Source: Miscanthus floridulus | Taxonomy: Eukaryota > Streptophyta > Magnoliopsida > Poales > Poaceae | Reading direction: 5' to 3' | Assembly: GCF_019320115.1 (NCBI RefSeq) | Contig: NC_089595.1 | Location: 114,721,162 to 114,785,161, forward strand | DNA: 64,000 bases | Shown: piece by piece, positions 58,161 to 64,000 of the stretch | How the letters are laid out: each line of letters opens with the position of its first letter | Position numbering within the stretch: position 1 is the stretch's first letter | Made by a program: the position numbers and the translations under genes | Notes under the pieces: generated by a model | Database searches by the model: none | Told to the model about the DNA's origin: nothing | The model's input: only the letters and a program-made list of their open reading frames with translations

Positions 58161-59383
58161 TTCCTCCTCCTCCTCTGCCCCTACTGCATCAACTACTGAC
58201 GAACACCGAGCGTATATTCGTGGATGCTTTCTACAATACCATATCTCGAAATAAAATGGCAGATCCCCTGCGGCCCGGACACAGATCGTGTGCAGTGGGT
58301 ATTCACACTGCAAGATATGCAGTGGCCATATCGGAGCCATCCATGTAGTGAGAACGGTAGGATTAGGGATCTTTTTTTCCCATCCTTTCTTCATCTCACC
58401 TTTTACTCAAACGAATGCAAAGAAGAAAAAAATCAAAAGCATATACCACTGTATAGTAGCAGACCACATATGGAGCTGAGCAGAACACATGCCCATATAC
58501 TGAACACATTCAAAATCAAAGTTTGCTGAATTGTCAGTCATACAGAACACATGCCCACATACTGAACATATTGGATCTCTTTTGGTCCAGGTTACTAATT
58601 CATTGTTAAATCATACATATATTTTACTCTGAACTGAAATATTTTTTTACCCAAAAGCTTAATACAAAAGCTGAACAGAAGAGCATATAGCACTGTTCCT
58701 GTCTTCATATACAAAATGATGTATCACCCAATAGCAGATTTGATCATGCCTTCACTACATGGCCTACAAACAAAAGATAATTCAGATATGCCGATTTCTA
58801 GATTATATTGAACTAATACAATTTACATAGACTTACATTTATATTCTGCTAAAAATACCAATCATCTATCCCTCCAACAGAGTAAGGATTAGTGGCATCT
58901 TGAAAAACACTCCTAGTAATGCATGTGCACAAGCTTTTTTATTGGCCAAATTAAATACTCCTAGCTATATTTCAGGTGCCTAAAACATAGCATTCCTTAT
59001 ATTTGGTCAAAGTTGCTATAGTTTGACATAGGACAAATACCAGTAGTAAGATAATGAGGCTTTTATATAAACTTGGTCAAAGTTACTATAGTTTGTCTTA
59101 AAACAAAACTGGGTCCTTGTATTTTAGGACGGAAGGAGTAACATTCAAAATGTGTACCCAAATATAAGGGATTCTAGGCGAACAAAACAGTTTTGCATTA
59201 AATAGTTGCATAAATTTGGTAGATATTATTTTGCTATTTGCTATTTTTTAACCAATCACCATGAATCTTGTTGATGGTAGCATCCAATTAAGAAATAAAA
59301 TGAGTGTACATGTGCCTTTTGTATTCTTCTAATCTGTCTAAAATCTTTAGAATGGAGTATTACAGAACAAAGGAAGTAGACTC
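58161..59383. other. AT-rich intergenic region
   Basis: No coding sequence is recognised. A short tandem-like duplication 'cagaacacatgcccatatactgaacacatt' occurs at 58482 and 58545. At 58960-59140 'ggtcaaagttgctatagtttg' is repeated, followed by 'tattttaggacggaaggagta', the end of a Stowaway-like MITE. Confidence 0.5.
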
Positions 59384-60155
59384 AGCATCTCCAGCAGAGC
59401 CCCTACTTAGGCCTCTATCCTATTTTTTAGCGCTGAGAGACAAGAAACTCACTCCACATGGCCACTACTCCATCCCTCAAAAGTAGGAGGCCCTCCGATC
59501 TCATCCCCTCGATCAGGGGGCTATGGAGGGAGCCCCTACTCGATGGTTTCTACAGTTGGGCTCGCACGTCCCTCCACATCCACCTATCCTTGGCCCGACA
59601 ACTTCCCAACGACACCAGATCCGGCGACCTCCGGCCACGCCCCCCCCCCCCCCCCTCCACGCGAGCTCTGCTCCCTGTCGTGACCACCTGCTCCCCTCAC
59701 CGATCCTCTGCCGTTGCTCCTCTCTCCCACGGAGAAGAAGCCACGGCCGCCTTGTCGCTCCTCTCTCTCGCACGGAGTAGAAGACGCGAACGGACACCGG
59801 AGAAGGAGTCCCTTCTCTCTTCCTCGTCGCTCCTCCCTCCCATCGAGAAGAAGCCGCGGGCGGCCGCTGGAGGAGCCTCGCGCGATCTCCGCGTGTGCGA
59901 GCATAGCTCAGATCCAGATCTCGTCACAACATACGGCCTCCTAGCTCCTTTTGTGCCAGCGAGATAGCTTAGATAGAAAGAGCACTGAGAATGATTTGTG
60001 GGTCCTAGTTGTCAGTGACCAAGAAATGGGATTTGAGGGCTTTGGTTTAAGGACTATTGTTGGAGTAGAGGTAAAAAATCAGTCCCTCGAAAATGAGAGG
60101 AAGCTCTTAAATAAAAAGTAGGGGCTCTGATTTAAGGGCTAATGCTGGAGACGCT
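59384..60155. mobile_element. Non-autonomous foldback element with agcatctccagcag ends
   Basis: The left end 'agcatctccagcagagcccctactt' pairs with the right end 'aagtaggggctctgattt...ctggagacgct'. The core is GC-rich, with a C run (59641-59654) and an open frame (59458-59967) that resembles no protein I know. The end type is common among grass PIF/Harbinger-like elements, but the target duplication is unclear. Confidence 0.6.
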
Positions 60156-60840
60156 CTTATTATCGCATGTCTTTACTCTTTATTATCGATAATAACACAC
60201 AAATGTAGAACGGATTCACGGAAACCATGCGTCTTTCCAGGTGGTGTGCGAGGGCATGCACAGCTGATATATACACCCCACCCGTCTCCAAAGGCCCAAA
60301 CGTGTCGTGTCCCTGCTTTCCTTTGCAAAAAAAAGCGAAAGGCACCGCACATGCCCGCGCGTTTGCGCTACACTCTCGAACAGAGCAGGAGGTGCTGCTG
60401 TGCACACTTGGGAGTGAACGAATGAAACAACAACAAAACAAAGAGCCCGGCCTCTGCCCTCCTGGCTGGAGCTATAAACGGAAAAGAGAATAAATAAATA
60501 AAGAGAAGGGATCGAATCGAATGGAAAGAAGCAAAAGGAGAGGAAGCAGAAGAATCCCATCATCGACCGGTCGGTCCATGCAGGAGCAGGAAGGATGAAG
60601 TCGAGAAAAGATGTGGTGGATGTGCATAATTATTGCGTCGCGCGCCCTTGCATGCATGCATGCTTACATGGCCAGTAGGCCCTCGGCCGGCCACGCCACG
60701 CCATGATGCGTGCGCCCCCGGCCGGCCCTCGATCGACGACCGTTCAGAAACGGGGAAAAAGGCCCCGGGTCAAATGTGAAATTTTTGTATTTTGGTCCCT
60801 TTTGAAAACATTTTTTATAAAAAGATCTATGCCAAAACGT
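60156..60840. other. Intergenic region, nothing recognised
   Basis: Mixed sequence with short simple repeats (aataaataaataaa near 60490, tgcatgcatgcatgc near 60651) and no supported gene. Confidence 0.4.
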
Positions 60841-61185
60841 TTACTGAAAATAGAATATTTTTAGGCGTCTTAGAACATGACGCCAAGGTATGAGGGTCGG
60901 CGTCGACTGACACGACGCCGAGGTCTTACCACGTCACGGACGACCCCGGTCGACGGCGACACGGTGGCGTATGGGGTCCGACACGTCGGCGTTGTGTCAG
61001 CCAACGCCACAGGCCCAACCTCGGCGCGGTGGGACTACACGCCGAGCTATTGGCACCATCCGGCGCGCAGCCCAGGCAGTCCAACAACACTTCGTGGCCC
61101 AATAGCTCGGCGCGGGGTCACTTAACGCCGAGCCACCAGACTCGGCGCGGCCCGACTAAACGCCGAGGTCTGGACTCTTGAAGCC
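60841..61185. repeat. GC-rich block of short inverted repeats (tcggcgc / gccgag)
   Basis: The words 'tcggcgcgg' and 'cgccgag' recur about every 30-60 bases. They form inverted pairs, for example 'gccgagctattggc' with 'cccaatagctcggc' and 'ccgacacgtcgg' on its own. The block precedes a leader-like stretch and the first GRF-like gene, and may be the terminal region of a transposon. Confidence 0.5.
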
Positions 61186-61996
61186 GCGCCGCGGCCCCCT
61201 TCTTCTTTCTCCCTCCATTCTGAAAGCGCTGGTTCTCTGTCTCCCAAATCCCCCCACGGCCCCCACGAAACCCTAACCCCCAAATGCGACCCTAGGTGCT
61301 CGGATCTTATCTCCCGAAGCTTCCTCGAGGTAATGGTTCCTCCCCTCCTCCAATCTATCCGTGTAGATGTGCTTGCATTGTCTCTAATCATGTGGAATCA
61401 TGGGTGTATGGTGTTTTGGTATATGTGTATTTGTATTTGCAAAATATATGGCTTAGGTTGATTGAGTGCATTGTTGTTTAACTGTTTTATGTGCTGAACA
61501 TGTTAGGTTAATTTGGTTTCTAGTTATTTTGGTAATTAGGGTTCTTTGTTTATTGTAGGTGTCATTAGGGTTAGTTATTTGTTGGTCATTAGGGTTAGTA
61601 TGTATTTTAGTTATTTGTTGGTCATTAGATTTCAATTCTTTATGACTTGAACGTTTTGCCAAGGTACTCCTCTTTCCCCTCTTTCATTTCATCTATTTAG
61701 ATTCGGTTGTTTGTGTTTTTTTTTGAACTTGGCATTATAGGTTTGGTTCATGTTCATGTCATTCGTGCAATGTATGGTGGTTCAAATGATTGAATGACCC
61801 AAATGTATGGTTGTTGTTGTTGTTGTATATGTTCTGGTTTATAATCATTGAATTAAATTTTGTGTTTATTGGGATTCAAATTTACTTAGGATTTGTAATG
61901 AAAAGCTTATTTGGAAGGTATGGTGATTTAGTGTTAGTAGCTTTACATTCGTTGCAAGGTACTTTGGATTGATTTTTTTTTCTACGTAATGTTAGG

Positions 61997-62702
61997 ATGC
62001 CAAGGTGTGGTAAAGCTCGTATTCCAAGGTAATCCCAATGTTTATTCATTATTTGTGCAACAAATAAAAACCCTAGGTTTAGGTTTGGTTCTCCGTTAAT
62101 ATGACTAAATTCTTTCAATTGTAGCTATGGTCACCAAAGGGCAAATCCCTACGACCTAAAGCCTCTCCCTGAATGTGTTCCTCGACCCATGTGCTTTTGT
62201 GGTGATCCTTGCAAGGTAGACATCTCTGAAGATGAGGAAACATATAGACAGAGGTACTGGATGTGTCCCAATTATGCATGAGAACCTACAAAGCAACAGC
62301 GCCGTGCATCGATTGTGAGGAATTTTTATTGTGTGTTAATTAATTTTCTTGTGATATTAAGTATTGCTTATTTATTTGTTTTGTAACAATTTATTTTTCT
62401 TGCAGACTGTTCCACCACTGTGTGACTTTGAGCAGTGGATTGACACCGAGATCAAGGAGTCGGACAAGCAGCATCTAGAAGGCCTGAAGGAGTGGGATGC
62501 GGAGGTTAAGGAGAGATTTAAGCAGAGACGCAGACAGGAGGCTATAGAAAAGGAGCATAAGGAAGAGGAGGAAAGAAGGCGTGTTGCTGCGTATAGGGCG
62601 AAGAGGGAGAAGAAGCTTGAGTGTGTGCGCCGAGCGAAGGCAGCGATGGAGGAGAATCCCGATGCCCAGAGGAAGGGAAAGTGGCCTCGTTGCACTCAGT
62701 AG
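61997..62702 (+). pseudogene. Small GRF-like zinc-finger/coiled-coil protein gene, one premature stop
   Basis: Coding exons 61997-62028, 62125-62314 and 62406-62702 join in phase at GT-AG introns. The product would start MPRCGKARIPR, followed by CFCGDPCKV and YWMCPNY, the Cys pattern of GRF-type zinc fingers. A charged coiled coil follows (DFEQWIDTEIKESDKQHLEG onward, rich in E, K and R) and ends KGKWPRCTQ. A TGA at 62279-62281 stands where the pattern after CPNYA expects a Trp, so the frame is cut. A leader exon may exist at about 61190-61329 (aaccctaacccccaaatgcg, donor 'cgaggtaatgg'). Proteins of this kind are numerous in grass genomes and often linked to transposons; function unknown. Confidence 0.6.
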
Positions 62703-63285
62703 GTATTTGGTTTATTCATGAGCGATGTCGTGTAGCCCTGGACTTTTTTTACTATGTTGTAATACACTCTGCTTTTATTTCAGATGAACTTATTCCATAG
62801 ACTTTTTTTATTATGTTGTAATGCACTATGCTTTTATTTCAGATAGTCTTATGTCCTGTACTTCATTAACTATCATAGGACTATAGTGCTACTGTTTGTA
62901 TCACTGAAAGGGCTACTTGTGCTATTGCAGTCACTGAAAGGGCTACAAGTATTGTTGCAATCAATGAAAAGTCTATTTGAAAACTCACTGAAAAGCCTAG
63001 ATTCGTTTACTTTTGTATCCGTATACGCAATAAATTAATATCAGAGTGATGTACTGCATTTAGATGAAGTGACAAAACATAGGTGTAGCCTTTTCAAATG
63101 AAATGACCAGTCATGGTTGTAGACTTTTCAGATGAAGCATCTAGCCTTTGCAGATTCAATAAATGAGTATGCACATAAGTTTTTTGTCAAGTAGCATTCA
63201 TGGTGAACCTGCCTTCATCTCTATATATAGTGCTCCATGTCTTGTCCACATCCACACAACTTGTTTTCTGGTTTAGTTTTAGCAA
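62703..63285. other. Spacer between the two GRF-like genes
   Basis: AT-rich sequence with small imperfect duplications ('gacttttttt.ctatgttgtaat' at 62740 and 62800; 'tcactgaaagggctac' at 62904 and 62931). No gene is seen. It likely holds the 3' end of one gene and the promoter of the next (tatatatag near 63220). Confidence 0.5.
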
Positions 63286-63971
63286 ATGTCGAGCGGAGGT
63301 TCCTCGAGTAGAAAGGGTTTCGGCGGAGGGAGAGGAAAGGGGGTGAGGAAGGGACCTCCGATTGTGTAGGAGGGTTCTCTGGGTCTTGATTCTTTTGAAG
63401 AACCAATAGAGGATTTTCCTTTGGAGAGGAAGAGTGACTTCACCCGTGAGAGACCTCTTAGATCATACGACAAGCGCATTGAAGATTGGCCAAAATGCCG
63501 CCATGGTTTGGATTGCGTTGTGCAGATGTACAACGACTATGACGGTGGAGGCTGTCGTTTCTTCAGATGCCCACGAGGATTTGTATTTCCTTTGAACTCT
63601 CTCCTTTTTTAGATTTGCATTTGGTTTGTAGTAGTACTTATTGGTAGATGGGTTTTCAGGATTTAAGCTGTCCAGATAACTGTGGCTTCACTAGATGGGT
63701 TGACCCTCCTCCTATCTATTCCCATCAACAGTACATCACATATCTACAGGGACGCATCTTTGACCTAGAGTATGGCCCTAGAAGTGGTAACAGGGACAAG
63801 TCGGACGATGACAACAACAATGATGTAGAGGAGGCACTATGCAATAATCCATACTGCCAGTGCCCGTACCATAAGAAGCACGGGCCTCCTTCTCCACCGC
63901 CACCGCCGCCGTCAACTGGAGGATACTATGGGGAAGGCGCAACTCAGTTCAATATGTGGGAGCATTATTAG
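63286..63971 (+). pseudogene. Second GRF-like zinc-finger gene, one premature stop
   Basis: Exons 63286-63582 and 63660-63971 join in phase. The protein starts MSSGGSSSRKGFGGGRGKG, then has an in-frame TAG at 63367-63369. The rest reads CRHGLDCVVQMYND, CRFFRCPRGF and, across the intron, CGFTRWVDPPP, the CX-C-C-C pattern of a GRF zinc finger. The C-terminal part is acidic and Asn-rich, with CNNPYCQCPYHKKHG and a Pro run. It lies next to a gene of related type in the same orientation, and both could be accessory genes of one transposon. The start is inferred from the first ATG in frame. Confidence 0.6.
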
Positions 63972-64000
63972 GACCAACCTTTGTTAGTCAATCCGAATGT

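Noticed and set aside
59458..59967. 169-aa open frame in the foldback element
   Set aside because: Pro, Arg and Ser rich, spans a C run and lies between inverted repeats. No similarity recognised, so not called a gene.

Overview
This is nuclear DNA of a flowering plant, most likely a grass and probably a panicoid one. The genes are split by many short GT-AG introns and have GC-rich first exons. The intergenic DNA is full of MITEs, LTR retrotransposons primed by initiator tRNA-Met, and LINE/SINE scraps of kinds common in grass genomes. The species call is inference from these features. I see no rRNA, tRNA gene, CRISPR array or bacterial-style operon.

The backbone (2.4-51.3 kb) is a same-strand tandem array of four 17-exon genes for ERD6-like (ESL) monosaccharide transporters of the major facilitator superfamily. 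They lie at 2429-6691, 26479-31722, 36524-41258 and 47187-51305. Exon lengths 2 to 17 are identical in all four, and predicted proteins are 498, 497, 505 and 501 aa. Two 3' gene relics (exons 15-17 at 31947-32499 and exons 14-17 at 43416-44139) sit behind genes 2 and 3 and resemble the 3' end of gene 1. Homologous intergenic blocks (about 8.46, 32.94 and 45.91 kb) follow each gene-1-type tail. The duplicated unit therefore seems to be 'gene-1-type 3' end, intergenic block, next transporter gene', as unequal crossing-over would produce. Gene 3 has a mutated intron-4 acceptor and a Mutator-like foldback insertion in its 5' region, so it is probably impaired. Genes 1, 2 and 4 have complete reading frames, with GC donors at some introns.

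Genes 1 and 2 are separated by a decayed Ty1/copia element (9644-25544, target duplication CTTGA). A much younger gag-only, Sirevirus-like element (11980-23000, target duplication CCTTC, 2353-bp LTRs) has inserted into its integrase region on the opposite strand. The copia element itself landed in a T-rich dispersed repeat that occurs four times in the window.

Downstream (51.3-58 kb) are a LINE reverse-transcriptase scrap, a frameshifted F-box/LRR/FBD pseudogene, a stray fragment of transporter gene 4 split by a MITE, and on the minus strand a short HAN-like GATA zinc-finger transcription factor gene (56539-57387). The last 5 kb hold a foldback element, a GC-rich block of short inverted repeats, and two small adjacent genes with GRF-like zinc fingers, each broken by one premature stop. 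These two may be cargo of a larger transposon that continues past the window.

No clear new molecular system stands out. The strongest unusual signals are the architecture of the transporter array, the repeated GC-AG introns, the clean insertion differences between paralogues, and the nested gag-only retroelement with its repeated polypurine tracts.
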